Part shown: positions 24,760 to 33,578 of the stretch, piece by piece | Position numbering within the stretch: position 1 is the first letter of the stretch | Layout of the letters: every line of letters starts with the position of its first letter | From: JANQQJ01 sp046290575 | Lineage (GTDB): Bacteria; Pseudomonadota; Alphaproteobacteria; SMXS01 | Direction: 5' to 3' | DNA length: 64,000 bases | Assembly: GCA_046290575.1 (NCBI GenBank) | Contig: JBKAGX010000003.1 | Span: forward strand, 245,580 to 309,579 | Notes under the pieces: model-generated | What the model saw: only the letters and a program-made list of their open reading frames with translations | Database searches by the model: none | Told to the model about the DNA's origin: nothing | Made by a program: the position numbers and the translations under genes

Positions 24760-24788
24760 TTGACGTTGTGTCAATTGACACAGTGTCA
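24760..24788. promoter_or_regulatory. Operator palindrome between tetR and the divergent reductase
   Basis: Core GTGTCAATTGACAC (24768-24781) is a perfect 14-base palindrome, flanked by TTGAC (24760) and GTCAA (ending 24788) so that four half-sites are stacked. It sits 20 to 45 bases before the ATG of the plus-strand gene and would block its transcription when bound. Confidence 0.7.
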
Positions 24789-24806
24789 AGTTCAAGGAGA
24801 TGAAAC

Positions 24807-25430
24807 ATGAAACTGATCGTATTCGGCGCAACAGGAACCATCGGACAGCAGGTTGTTGACCAGGCCCTTACAGAAGGCCACGAAGTCACCGCTTTCGTCC
24901 GCAACCCGTCCTTATTTGAGATCGAGGCGGCCAATCTAAACGTCGTTCAGGGCAATGTGCTCGATCCAGAGGACGTGATGGCCGCGGTCCCGGGCCATGA
25001 CGGCGCTATCATCGCTCTGGGCGCGGGCCGCAATGGCGGCATCCGGGCCAATGGCACCCGCAATGTGGTTGACGCCATGACGCAACATGGCATCCGCCGG
25101 CTGGTCAGCCTGTCGACCCTTGGGGCGGGCGACAGCCACGGGGTGCTGAATTTCTGGTGGAAGCGGATCATGTTCGGGCTCCTGCTGCGCCCGGCGCTCG
25201 CCGACCATGAAGAGCAGGAAGCGATCCTGCGCGCTTCAAACCTGGATTGGGTGATCGTTCGGCCCGGGGCCTTCACGGACGGGCCTGTGACGGACGCGTT
25301 CGATCACGGCGTGCCGCCGCTTTCGAAGAAGCTGACCTTCAAGGCCTCTCGCGCGGATATAGGGCGCTTCATGGTTCGCCAGCTGACCAGCGATGCCTAT
25401 CTGCGGCAGACCCCGCCGCTGTCCTATTGA
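24807..25430 (+). CDS. NAD(P)-binding atypical SDR (NmrA/YwnB-like)
   Basis: 207 residues. Rossmann start KLIVFGATGTIGQQVVDQAL (GxxGxxG), TAFVRNPSLF after strand two, NVVQGNVLDPEDV, and RLVSLSTLGAG. The YxxxK motif of classical SDRs is absent, as in the NmrA-like and flavin-reductase-like atypical SDRs, which can be sensors or reductases. Ribosome site AAGGAGA precedes the ATG. Predicted to be controlled by the divergent TetR. Confidence 0.85.
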   Translation: MKLIVFGATGTIGQQVVDQALTEGHEVTAFVRNPSLFEIEAANLNVVQGNVLDPEDVMAAVPGHDGAIIALGAGRNGGIRANGTRNVVDAMTQHGIRRLVSLSTLGAGDSHGVLNFWWKRIMFGLLLRPALADHEEQEAILRASNLDWVIVRPGAFTDGPVTDAFDHGVPPLSKKLTFKASRADIGRFMVRQLTSDAYLRQTPPLSY

Positions 25431-25512
25431 AGCCGGGCGGTGTTCACGCCTCTCGATACATCGGGCGCAGGCGTCCGACACTCGAGGCGAACGGTATTCT
25501 TGATCAGTCTCG

Positions 25513-25578
25513 AACCCGTTCGTGTCGAGTGCCGCCCCGAGTTTAGCGAGGGACGGTGTATCGAGACATGAACGGGTT
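25513..25578. repeat. Palindromic intergenic repeat
   Basis: AACCCGTTCGTGTCGA (25513-25528) faces TCGAGACATGAACGGGTT (25561-25578). A partly matching unit with CGCCTCTCGATACATCG precedes it. Same loose family as the repeats near 16015 and 29376. The 310-base gene-free stretch 25431-25740 consists of this and the remnant next to it. Confidence 0.7.
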
Positions 25579-25603
25579 GACCTGCTCTAACAATACGATT
25601 TGC

Positions 25604-25675
25604 CTACCACTCGTTCACATGCATGACGGTTTCGACCGGCGGGCGGTAGGTGGGCTTGAAGTCCGTGCCCTTTAT
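25604..25675 (-). pseudogene. Remnant of a nitroreductase 3' end
   Basis: Reads as the last ~22 codons of a nitroreductase: ...FKPTYRPPVETVMHVNEW then stop. This differs from the end of the intact gene at 26197 by one residue in that stretch and by scattered third-base changes, and it has a TAG instead of TAA stop. Homology ends abruptly at about 25675, so the rest of the copy is lost. Either a partial duplication or the scar of a recombined paralogue. Confidence 0.75.
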
Positions 25676-25740
25676 CATTGCTGAGCGGGTGCTTAGGGCA
25701 CGCCAGAGGCTGGCAAATTTGAGACCGACCGTGCCCTGGT

Positions 25741-26115
25741 TTAGGCCCCTTTACGACGAGTCATCAAAAAGTAGAGCGCGCCAAGCGAGCCAATAACGAA
25801 GATCGCATATCTCACAAAGTAGAAGATAGGCGTAAAGTCTCGGATCTCCTGCGATACCAGAAGCATCCCGTTCTCGTTGAGCTTGTTGCCCAAACCAAGC
25901 GCAATATCTGATGACAAGGTGTATCGATAGATCAACAATGCCGTCACCAGGACATACATAAGGGCCAGAAACCCTTTCATGTGCCTTGGCAGGCTGGTGC
26001 CGACGTAGTGAGCGGCAATGACTAACGCAAAGGTCGCAGAAACCCAATATTCAAAGGTACTGTCCGCCAGCCCGGCTGCCGCTATAAGTAACTCGGTCAT
26101 TTCAGCATCTGACAT
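25741..26115 (-). CDS. Hypothetical membrane protein, about three helices
   Basis: 124 residues, not recognised. Likely transmembrane stretches: YWVSATFALVIAAHYVG, FLALMYVLVTALLIYRY and FVRYAIFVIGSLGALYF, ending in a basic TRRKGA tail. The acidic N-terminus precedes the first helix. Lies between the nitroreductase remnant and the intact nitroreductase, as if inserted with a duplication. AGGCC-type ribosome site is weak. Function unknown. Confidence 0.6.
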   Translation of the reverse strand: MSDAEMTELLIAAAGLADSTFEYWVSATFALVIAAHYVGTSLPRHMKGFLALMYVLVTALLIYRYTLSSDIALGLGNKLNENGMLLVSQEIRDFTPIFYFVRYAIFVIGSLGALYFLMTRRKGA

Positions 26116-26196
26116 ATTGGCCTCCCCGGTGTTTGCTCCCGGCGAAGATTAGTCCAAATGAGCGTGCAAACAACACGCCCCGTCAGTGCGTTCCGC

Positions 26197-26880
26197 TTAC
26201 CACTCGTTTACATGCATCACGGTCTCGACCGGCGGGCGGTAGGCGGGCTTGAAGTCGGTCCCCTTGGTGTAGGCAATGGGGATCAGCGCGATCTGCATGA
26301 TTTCCTCATAGGGAATGCCCAGGATCTCGGCAATTTCCTTTTCAAAGAACAGGTGCAGCGTTGTCCAGGAGGTACCCAACCCGCGGGCGCGCGCGGCGAG
26401 CATAAAGCTCCAGGCCGCCGGGATGATCGACCCGAATTGTGGGGACTGGAGAATGGCGGGGCTCATGCCTTCAGGCACCGGGCCGTCTGTCCGCCCCGTG
26501 ATGCAGGGAATCAGCATGGCTGGCACCTTGCCCATGTTCTCGCCCAGATAGTCTGCCGAGGACGCCGACCGCGCCTGACTGTCCGTCAGGTTCGAGTCCT
26601 TTGAGTCCTTGTGCAGATAGTGGATCGCCTGCGGCATGGTTTTGTAGACCTCGAAGGCCTGACGATAATACTCGCCGATCGCTGCCTTCTTTTCAGGATC
26701 GGTCACAAACATGAACTGCCAGCCCTGGCTGTTCGAGCCACTGGGGGCCTGTACGGCCATTTCCATGCATTCCTTGATCACCTCAATCGGCACGTCGCGC
26801 TCCAGGTCCAGCCGTTTGCGCACGGCGCGGGTGGTGCTCAGCAATTCATCGGCGCTCAGGCCAAGTTGGGGGTGGCTCAT
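26197..26880 (-). CDS. Nitroreductase family FMN oxidoreductase
   Basis: 227 residues from the ATG at 26880 (the adjacent ATG at 26883 is equally close to AGGAGA); a 33-codon open extension is unlikely. FMN-dependent NAD(P)H oxidoreductase. The FMN-binding start TTRAVRKRLDL, the VQAPSGSNSQGWQF segment, and ARARGLGTSWTT with IPYEEIMQIALIPIAY match the family. Natural substrate is unknown. The C-terminal 24 codons recur as a fragment upstream of the neighbouring membrane-protein gene. Confidence 0.87.
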   Translation of the reverse strand: MSHPQLGLSADELLSTTRAVRKRLDLERDVPIEVIKECMEMAVQAPSGSNSQGWQFMFVTDPEKKAAIGEYYRQAFEVYKTMPQAIHYLHKDSKDSNLTDSQARSASSADYLGENMGKVPAMLIPCITGRTDGPVPEGMSPAILQSPQFGSIIPAAWSFMLAARARGLGTSWTTLHLFFEKEIAEILGIPYEEIMQIALIPIAYTKGTDFKPAYRPPVETVMHVNEW

Positions 26881-27054
26881 CATGGTCTCCTGATTCTGTC
26901 TCTGGTTTTCCTGGTTGGGCGGCATGGTGACATGCGCCTTGCGGTACGTCCACACCAGCGCATGTGTCTGAGCCGGCATGCTTGACGGTCGTGGGAATGT
27001 TGGGCACTAAGAACGACCCGCCGACCAAACAATAAGACAAAACCGGGAGACACC

Positions 27055-28341
27055 ATGCTGATACGGGGCCTCGTTACTGCTTTCCTGACGATCGGACTCG
27101 CGCTGCCCGTATTGTCGGCGGACTTGCCTCGCGGCACCCCTGAAGATGTGGGCATGTCCTCAGAGCGCCTGAGCAGACTTGATGCGGCGTTGGAAAATCA
27201 CGTGCAGCAGGGCCGGGTCGCCGGTGTTGTCAGTCTGGTCGCGCGCCAGGGCAAGGTTGTGCATTTCGATGCGGTCGGGCATGCGGATATTGAGACCGAC
27301 CATCTGATGACCCGCGACACCATGTTCCGTATCGCTTCGATGACCAAACCGGTCACGTCGGTTGCGGTGATGATGCTGTTTGAAGAAGGCCACTTCCTGC
27401 TCTCCGACCCGGTGTCGAAATACATCCCTGAACTGAAGGATTTGCAGGTCTATGTGTCGGGTGAGGGAGACGCCATCGTCACCCGGCCCGCAGCGCGGGA
27501 AATGACGATCCGCGACCTGCTGACCCACCAGTCCGGGTTCATCTATGGCGGGGTGATAAGCACTGGACCCGTTGCAGACCTCTATGACCAGAAGGGTGCA
27601 ACTGTTGGCGCCAGCCGTCCCAAAACCGCGCCACCCTTGAACAGTCTTGCGGACCTGACCCGAATTTTATCGACGCTTCCCTTGGCGCACGATCCGGGGG
27701 CGCAGTGGTCCTATGGTGTCTCCACCGATGTGCTGGGCCGGTTGATTGAAGTTGTTTCCGGCATGCCCCTGGACCAGTTTTTTCAGGAGCGGGTTTTTGG
27801 CCCACTGGGGATGCGCGATACGGCGTTCTGGGTGCCGCTCGACAAGCAGCCTCGTTTCGCGGCGGTCTACACCTTCAATGAGCAGGGGCAGCTGACGCCG
27901 ATGCTGGGGCCGGATGAGGCACGCTTTGCCAGCCCGCCGCCCGCGCCATCCGGCGGTGGTGGTCTGGTTTCAACGGCAAATGATTATGCCAAGTTCTGCC
28001 AGATGCTGCTGAATGGCGGCAGCTTTGGCGGCGTTCGTCTTCTCGGTCCCAAGACCATCAAGCTGATGACCATGAACCATTTGCAGGAAGAAGGCGCCCG
28101 CTTGCCGGCGTTTCCGGGCGCGAGCTTCGGTCTCGGTTTTGCAGTGATCGAAGATGTCGCGATGACCCAGGTGATGGGTTCGGAGGGCGAGTATTCCTGG
28201 GCCGGCTTTTTCAGTACGGATTTCTGGATCGATCCGGAAGAAGATCTGTTCGGCATCGTGCTGACCCAGACCGTGCCCTATGGCAGCAATCCGCTGCGTA
28301 CAGAAGCCAAGCGCTTCGTCTATCAATCGATCATCGACTGA
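27055..28341 (+). CDS. Serine hydrolase, class C beta-lactamase/esterase family
   Basis: 428 residues. N-terminal hydrophobic signal (LVTAFLTIGLALPVLSA) with cleavage probably after LSA, so periplasmic. Catalytic S-x-x-K is IASMTKPV with Ser95 and Lys98; the Tyr of the Y-x-N/S triad is in WSYGVSTD (Tyr220). GGGGLVSTANDYAKF and HQSGFIYG are typical of the EstB/6-aminohexanoate-dimer-hydrolase type. More likely an esterase than a true beta-lactamase. ACCGGGAGACACC supplies the ribosome site. Confidence 0.9.
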   Translation: MLIRGLVTAFLTIGLALPVLSADLPRGTPEDVGMSSERLSRLDAALENHVQQGRVAGVVSLVARQGKVVHFDAVGHADIETDHLMTRDTMFRIASMTKPVTSVAVMMLFEEGHFLLSDPVSKYIPELKDLQVYVSGEGDAIVTRPAAREMTIRDLLTHQSGFIYGGVISTGPVADLYDQKGATVGASRPKTAPPLNSLADLTRILSTLPLAHDPGAQWSYGVSTDVLGRLIEVVSGMPLDQFFQERVFGPLGMRDTAFWVPLDKQPRFAAVYTFNEQGQLTPMLGPDEARFASPPPAPSGGGGLVSTANDYAKFCQMLLNGGSFGGVRLLGPKTIKLMTMNHLQEEGARLPAFPGASFGLGFAVIEDVAMTQVMGSEGEYSWAGFFSTDFWIDPEEDLFGIVLTQTVPYGSNPLRTEAKRFVYQSIID

Positions 28342-28380
28342 CCAAAACAACTCATCCAACATAACGACAGGGGTTTCCCA

Positions 28381-29355
28381 GTGATCAAGACAGCACTGAC
28401 AGAACAATTCGGCGTCAAGCATCCGGTGGTGCAGGGCGGTATGCAATGGGTTGGCCGCGCCGAGCTGGTCTCCGCCGTCGCCAATGCTGGTGCGCTGGGG
28501 TTCATTACCGCGCTGACGCAGCCGACGCCGGAAGATTTGTCGAAGGAAATCGCCCGTTGCCGCGAAATGACCGACCAGCCCTTCGGCGTCAACCTGACCA
28601 TTCTGCCGACCATCAACCCGGTCCCCTATGACGAATATATGCAGGCCATTGTCGATGGCGGCGTCAAAGTCGTGGAGACGGCAGGGCGCAATCCGGAGCC
28701 CTATCTGCCGATGCTGAAGGAAAACGGCGTCAAGGTGATCCACAAATGCACCTCTGTCCGGCATGGTGTGAAGTCTGAGAAAGTGGGCTGCGACGCTGTT
28801 TCCATGGACGGGTTCGAGTGTGCCGGCCACCCGGGCGAAGACGATGTGCCCAACCTGGTGTTGCTGCCCGCTGCTGCAGACAAACTTACCATTCCGATGA
28901 TTGCGTCGGGCGGGTTCGGCGATGGCCGTGGCCTGGTGGCCGCGCTGGCGCTGGGCGCCTGCGGCATCAATATGGGCACCCGGTTCATGGCGACGAAGGA
29001 ATCGCCGGTACACGAAAACGTCAAGCGCGCGATGGTCGAGGCCGACGAGCGCAGCACCCAGCTGGTCTACCGCAAGTTCCGCAATACGGCGCGGATCTAC
29101 AAGAATGGCGTCGCCGAAGAGATCCATGAGATCGAAACCACCAAGGCGGATGCGACCTTTGACGATATCCGCGACCTGGCTGCTGGCGTACGGGGCCGCA
29201 AGGTCTATGAAACCGGTGACGTTGAAGCCGGTGTCTGGTCGGCAGGCATGGTGCAGGGGATCATCAACGATATTCCGACCTGCGAAGAGCTGGTCAGCCG
29301 GATCGTTGAAGATGCAGAACGCATCATCGAACAGCAAAACAAGATGGTGGCTTAG
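28381..29355 (+). CDS. NAD(P)H-dependent flavin oxidoreductase (nitronate monooxygenase type)
   Basis: 324 residues, GTG start. TIM-barrel FMN protein related to 2-nitropropane dioxygenase. HPVVQGGMQWVGRAELVSAVANAGALGFI is the classic N-terminus; GFECAGHPGEDDV and IASGGFGDGRGLVAALALGACGINMGTRFMATKE-like regions bind FMN phosphate. This subgroup often acts as a general quinone or enone reductase, so nitronate oxidation is not certain. It follows the serine hydrolase by 39 bases and may share its transcript. Confidence 0.88.
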   Translation: MIKTALTEQFGVKHPVVQGGMQWVGRAELVSAVANAGALGFITALTQPTPEDLSKEIARCREMTDQPFGVNLTILPTINPVPYDEYMQAIVDGGVKVVETAGRNPEPYLPMLKENGVKVIHKCTSVRHGVKSEKVGCDAVSMDGFECAGHPGEDDVPNLVLLPAAADKLTIPMIASGGFGDGRGLVAALALGACGINMGTRFMATKESPVHENVKRAMVEADERSTQLVYRKFRNTARIYKNGVAEEIHEIETTKADATFDDIRDLAAGVRGRKVYETGDVEAGVWSAGMVQGIINDIPTCEELVSRIVEDAERIIEQQNKMVA

Positions 29356-29375
29356 GGTATCAGGCGGAGAAAAAG

Positions 29376-29599
29376 CCGTTCGTGCTGAGTGATCCCGAGC
29401 AGCGCGAGGGATTGTATCGAAGTGCGAGCGGCTTTCGCATCTCGACACACCGTCTCCCCCTCACCCAGCTTCGGCTAGGCTCGCTGTGCTCGCCAAGCCT
29501 TCACATCCCTCTCCCCGTGGGGGAGAGGGTGGTTCGAGCCTTTCGATGTCGTCTGCCGGCGTTGCTAAAGATAAAGTCGGCGAGAACCGGGTGAGGGGG
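29376..29599. repeat. Composite palindromic repeat region
   Basis: Contains a CCGTTCGTGCTGAG unit with CGAAGTGCGAGCGG, then CCCCCTCACCC (29456-29466) facing GGGTGAGGGGG (29589-29599), and inside these a perfect hairpin CCCTCTCCCC-GTG-GGGGAGAGGG (29507-29529). The second part is a widespread bacterial intergenic repeat. No gene is visible between 29356 and 29613. Confidence 0.8.
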
Positions 29600-29613
29600 T
29601 TAAGCTGCGGCTT

Positions 29614-31410
29614 TCACCGCTCCACCAACCCCACCGGCACTGGAATTTCCATCTCCAGCAGTTGCTGCGCCTTACCCTTGCCCAGCGGGTCGAGTCGCAT
29701 GGTGGCGATGCCGCCGCCGCCCAGGGCCTCGTGACAGAGGAAATTAAGCGCATGGATGCCCGGCACGTCGAACCGCTCGACCCTTGGGTTTGAGGCGCCT
29801 TCAAATTCATGCGCGAACCAGTCTTCGACAACCTGCTCGCTTAAGGCCGCGCGGATCCAAGGCAAAAAGTCCGGGTCGCGGGCGATGATCCCGACATTGA
29901 ACTTGTCGCCCTTGTCGCCGGAGCGGCCCCAGGCCAGATCGATCAGCCGGGCGGTGGCCATGTCGCCCTCGGGTTTGCCGTCTGGGCCGCCAGGGCGTGG
30001 AATGCTGGCCAGATCGAAGCCGCCGGTATGGGTAACATTGGCAGGTTCCGGCCCGTCGCCCAGATTGACCGTGACCGGCACCTTGGCCTTGTCGATGGCG
30101 AACGAGAACAGCCTGATCACCGGCGTTGTTTTGGGCCGTCCGGCGAACCACCCAGTGTTACCGACCATCATGGAGGTCATCGGCGCGTTCAGCTCACGGG
30201 CGAAGACCTCAAGCGCGTCGCGGTCTTCGTGTTCCACACCGATCTTGCAGACGACTTCACGGCTGTCACCGGCGCGGGCATGCGCGCCATAGGTCGACTC
30301 TGCGCCCAGATTTTCGACATGGGTCGCGCGGTAGGGGCCCAGATTGCGGCTGCGCAGAATTTCCTCGGTGCGCTCGATAATTGCCTGGGCCTGGCGCTCG
30401 GCCTTGGCGGCGGCATCCATACCGACAACGGGCAGCACCCCGACAGATCGGTATCCATCCTGAAAGGTGGCGCAGACTTTATAAGTGCTGGTTGGCGGGC
30501 GGCCCTTGGCGCCGGAAACATGTACGCGATCCAGCCCTTCCTGCGTGATCCTGACCTCGGTCCAGTCGCACGCCACATCGGGCAACAGATAGGCCTGCGG
30601 ATCGCCGATCTCATAGAGCATTTGTTCCGAGACGGTGCCCACGCTGACCAGCCCACCGGTCCCGTCGGTTTTGGTGACGGTGAAGCTGCCGTCGGCGTGG
30701 CACTCTGCAATGGGGTAGCCGATATGGGCCCAGTCCTCGACCAGCTCCCAATCGGTAAACAAGCCGCCGCAGCATTGCGCGCCGCACTCGATGATATGGC
30801 CGACAAGGCTGCCGGCGGACATCATATCGAAGTCCGAGTCCTGCCAGCCGAATTCGTGCATCAGCGGGCCGAGCGCGAGGGCTGAGTCCACGACTCGCCC
30901 GGTGATCACCACATCGGCGCCCCGCGCCAGCGCATCGGCAATCGGCCGCCCACCCAGATAGGCATTGGCGCTGGTGATGCGTGAGGCTTCCGGCATTGCT
31001 TCGCCGGAATACATCTCAGCCGTGCCGCCGGATGCCAGATCAGGAATCTGATCCATGATATCGTCGCCCTCGACGACGGCGATAGTGAGCGTCACGCCCG
31101 CGTCGGCGGCCAGCTCTTCCATCCGCGCGCGGCAGGCCTGCGGGTTAACGCCGCCCGCATTGGTAACCAGCTTGATCCCCTGTCGGGCAATCTCGGCGAC
31201 ATTGTCTTTCCAGACCCATTCGGTGAAGTCATGCGCATAACCGCCATTTGGGTTCGCCGCCTTGGCCTTTGTCAGAATCGACATGGTCACCTCGGCCAGA
31301 TAGTCGAGCACCAGATAATCCAGCGCGCCCCCGCTGATCAGCTGTGGGGCGGCGACGGCTGTATCGCCCAGAAAACCTCCGGCAGAACCGATGCGAACAG
31401 TTTTTTCCAA
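29614..31410 (-). CDS. AtuA-like protein (DUF1446), acyclic terpene utilisation family
   Basis: 598 residues: an N-terminal AtuA domain (VRIGSAGGFLGDTAVAAPQLISGG, VTNAGGVNPQACRARMEEL, RGADVVITGRVVDSALALGPL) up to about residue 440, then the C-terminal ferredoxin-like AtuA extension (LAWGRSGDKGDKFNVGIIARDP). In Pseudomonas AtuA belongs to the citronellol/geranyl-CoA pathway; its reaction is not known. None of the atuB-H carboxylase genes lies nearby, so terpene use is only suggested. Stands alone on the minus strand. Confidence 0.85.
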   Translation of the reverse strand: MEKTVRIGSAGGFLGDTAVAAPQLISGGALDYLVLDYLAEVTMSILTKAKAANPNGGYAHDFTEWVWKDNVAEIARQGIKLVTNAGGVNPQACRARMEELAADAGVTLTIAVVEGDDIMDQIPDLASGGTAEMYSGEAMPEASRITSANAYLGGRPIADALARGADVVITGRVVDSALALGPLMHEFGWQDSDFDMMSAGSLVGHIIECGAQCCGGLFTDWELVEDWAHIGYPIAECHADGSFTVTKTDGTGGLVSVGTVSEQMLYEIGDPQAYLLPDVACDWTEVRITQEGLDRVHVSGAKGRPPTSTYKVCATFQDGYRSVGVLPVVGMDAAAKAERQAQAIIERTEEILRSRNLGPYRATHVENLGAESTYGAHARAGDSREVVCKIGVEHEDRDALEVFARELNAPMTSMMVGNTGWFAGRPKTTPVIRLFSFAIDKAKVPVTVNLGDGPEPANVTHTGGFDLASIPRPGGPDGKPEGDMATARLIDLAWGRSGDKGDKFNVGIIARDPDFLPWIRAALSEQVVEDWFAHEFEGASNPRVERFDVPGIHALNFLCHEALGGGGIATMRLDPLGKGKAQQLLEMEIPVPVGLVER

Positions 31411-31454
31411 CTTGCTCTCCTATCATTGGATGGACGGCATTATACTGCTGCGCC

Positions 31455-31757
31455 ATGAGTCGTCTTTGTTTGAACGCTTTTTTTGTGTTTGTCCTGTCCG
31501 GCGTGTCAGCGGCCTATGCCGCTGAGTTGCCGACCTATGATATGGACGTCTATTGTCAGGAACTTGCCCAGCATGGCGGGGGTGCAGCTGAGCTTGTCGC
31601 CGACTGTATGAGGCTGGAAGAAACAGCGCGGACCGAACTTGCGCTGACGTGGGACTCCCTTGCGGCCAATACCCAGGACTCATGCATCCAGATCGGCGAG
31701 ATGAGCGGCCTGTCCTATGATCTGCTGAAGGCCTGCGTCGATCAGATGGTTGAATAG
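31455..31757 (+). CDS. Small secreted hypothetical protein
   Basis: 100 residues from the ATG at 31455; an open extension to 31344 overlaps the AtuA gene start and is rejected. Signal peptide LCLNAFFVFVLSGVSAAYA with cleavage likely before AELP. The mature part has four cysteines (in DVYCQEL, VADCMRL, DSCIQIG, KACVDQM), suggesting two disulfides in the periplasm. A pattern of alternating helices similar to small Rap1a/UrfX-like secreted proteins, but no firm family match. Divergent from AtuA-like gene. Confidence 0.65.
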   Translation: MSRLCLNAFFVFVLSGVSAAYAAELPTYDMDVYCQELAQHGGGAAELVADCMRLEETARTELALTWDSLAANTQDSCIQIGEMSGLSYDLLKACVDQMVE

Positions 31758-31765
31758 CCCTTGGG

Positions 31766-32725
31766 CTATCGGCTTTTCCAGTGGCTGACGATTTCGTCGG
31801 CATAACGGCGAACGGCATCCAGTTTTGTGTGAGGCAGTTCCGTCGAATAGAGCTGGTCCGGATCGTCTGCCGCGATAACGCGTTGCCCTGAAACGCGCTG
31901 GCGAACTGAAACATCCCATTTGGCCGGATCTTTTCCATACCAGGGCCGCAACATGGCGTCGGTAACTCCCAGCTCTTCGATGCGTTTGAACTCATCCACG
32001 GATTCGACGGTTAGCGGTGTCGCATGAATTTCGAAGCTGGACCAGTCGCGGCCATATTCGTCGCACAGCTCTTTCAGCCGGGCAATCAGGCGCTTGAGGT
32101 CCTCAATGGTGTCCGGGCCCCGGGCCACCCAGCCATCGGCAAGGCGGGCGGCACGCTTGAGGCTGGGTTCGAGGTGGCCTCCGAGTAAAATTTTGACGGG
32201 TGTTCGGGGTGCCGGTTTGGCGATCAGGGGGGCGAAGTCGAATATCTCGCCATGGTATTCGACCATCTCACCCGACAGAACAAGCCGCAGCACCTCAATG
32301 GACTCGTCCATGCGTCTGCCACGCGTCGCCCAGTCCACATTACAGAATTTGAATTCTTCGGGCGCCCAGCTTGAGCCGACACCGAGCGCGAACCGGTCGT
32401 TGCTCATGACGGCCGCGGTCGCCACCTGTTTGGCCAGGATTAACGGGTGGTGCAGAGGCAGCTTGATGACATAGGTGAAAAAGCGGATGCGGCTGGTGTG
32501 CAAACTCAGCGCTGGCAGAACGGTCATCGGTTCGTAGAGCGGCGCCTCGATGTTCCAGTTCCGCTTGTGATCCGGCGAAAACGGATACGTGCCCAACGTA
32601 TTTCTCATCTGGAATGTGCCGTCGTTCAGCGCAAAACTATCGAAGCCACAGGTTTCGGCTTCCTTGGCAAGGTGAAGCAGGTGATGCGGGCTAACGGCGG
32701 TCGGGTCCATCAATGTAAAGCGCAT
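31766..32725 (-). CDS. LLM-class flavin-dependent oxidoreductase
   Basis: 319 residues, TIM-barrel luciferase-like monooxygenase. KEAETCGFDSFALNDG, LYEPMTVLPALSLHTSRIRFFTYV, LILAKQVATAAVMSNDRFALGVGSSW, and RTPVKILLGGHLEPSLKRAARLADGWV are in the normal order. F420 or FMN use cannot be told from sequence. Ends nine bases from the small secreted protein, tail to tail. Substrate unknown; another LLM gene sits at 54692. Confidence 0.87.
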   Translation of the reverse strand: MRFTLMDPTAVSPHHLLHLAKEAETCGFDSFALNDGTFQMRNTLGTYPFSPDHKRNWNIEAPLYEPMTVLPALSLHTSRIRFFTYVIKLPLHHPLILAKQVATAAVMSNDRFALGVGSSWAPEEFKFCNVDWATRGRRMDESIEVLRLVLSGEMVEYHGEIFDFAPLIAKPAPRTPVKILLGGHLEPSLKRAARLADGWVARGPDTIEDLKRLIARLKELCDEYGRDWSSFEIHATPLTVESVDEFKRIEELGVTDAMLRPWYGKDPAKWDVSVRQRVSGQRVIAADDPDQLYSTELPHTKLDAVRRYADEIVSHWKSR

Positions 32726-32821
32726 ATGTCTGCTCCCTGAAAAATATACTTAGATATCTAACAGAAATCAGCTTATCGGCAAATCGGAGTGAATCGGCAG
32801 GAAACAAACCCAGACAGGCGA

Positions 32822-33502
32822 CTACATCAACCCCATGGATCGCATGCTGACGTGGCTGCCGCGCCCGATAATAACGTGGTCATGGACAACGATTTCGCAG
32901 GCTTTCGCCGCAGCAACCACCAGCTTGGTCATCTCGACATCCGGCTGGCTGGGTTCGGGATCGCCCGACGGGTGGTTGTGAACAAGGATGAGCGCCGTGG
33001 CATCAAGCGCCAGCGCCCGTTTGGCCACCTGGCGCGGATAGACCGGCGTATGGTCGACGCTACCTTCCTGCAGGATCTCGTCGGCGATGATCCGGTTGCG
33101 TTTGTCGAGAAACAGCACGCGGAGCTGTTCGATGCTCTGATAGGCCATCGACGCGCTGCAGTAGTCGCTCAGCGCCGACCATGAGCTGATCACCGGTTTT
33201 TCGAGCGCCTTGGCTTTGGTGAGCCGAATGCCGGCTTCACGAACGATCTTGAAAACGGCAACTGTCGACTCGCCAACACCGTTGATTTCCAGCAGCCGCT
33301 CCGGCGGGGCGCTAATGGCGTCAGAGAAACTGCCGAACCGGTCGATCAATCGCTTGGCAAGCGGTTTCATGTCGGCGCGGGGATGGGCCTGGAACAGCAC
33401 CAGCTCAAGCATCTCATAGTCGGGCAGGGCGTCGGCCCCGCCATTCATGAACCGTTCCCGCAACCTTTGCCGGTGGCCCAGATAATGGGGCTTATCGTCC
33501 AT
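32822..33502 (-). CDS. radC: DNA repair protein RadC family (JAMM metalloprotein)
   Basis: 226 residues from the ATG at 33502 (DDKPHYLGHRQRLRERF is the family N-terminus); the longer open frame overlaps map. Helix-hairpin-helix region LLEINGVGESTVAVFKIV, then the MPN/JAMM domain with HNHPSGDPEPSQPD: His175, His177 and Asp181 as zinc ligands. Despite the name a repair role is doubtful; the biochemical function of RadC is unknown. Map is immediately upstream on the same strand. Confidence 0.92.
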   Translation of the reverse strand: MDDKPHYLGHRQRLRERFMNGGADALPDYEMLELVLFQAHPRADMKPLAKRLIDRFGSFSDAISAPPERLLEINGVGESTVAVFKIVREAGIRLTKAKALEKPVISSWSALSDYCSASMAYQSIEQLRVLFLDKRNRIIADEILQEGSVDHTPVYPRQVAKRALALDATALILVHNHPSGDPEPSQPDVEMTKLVVAAAKACEIVVHDHVIIGRGSHVSMRSMGLM

Positions 33503-33578
33503 GGATATGCCTAACCGGTTCGCGTCGTGCGCCGCGCAAGCGGTGTATCGAGACGCGCTTGACCAACGGCGACGCAAA

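Noticed and set aside
27055..28341. Beta-lactamase resistance gene
   Set aside because: The fold is the class C-like serine hydrolase family, but the wording is that of esterase relatives and the second-motif residues differ from true lactamases; no basis for a resistance claim.
27970..29448. 492-residue minus-strand open frame
   Set aside because: Antisense of the serine hydrolase and flavin oxidoreductase genes and of a repeat; no domain is visible.
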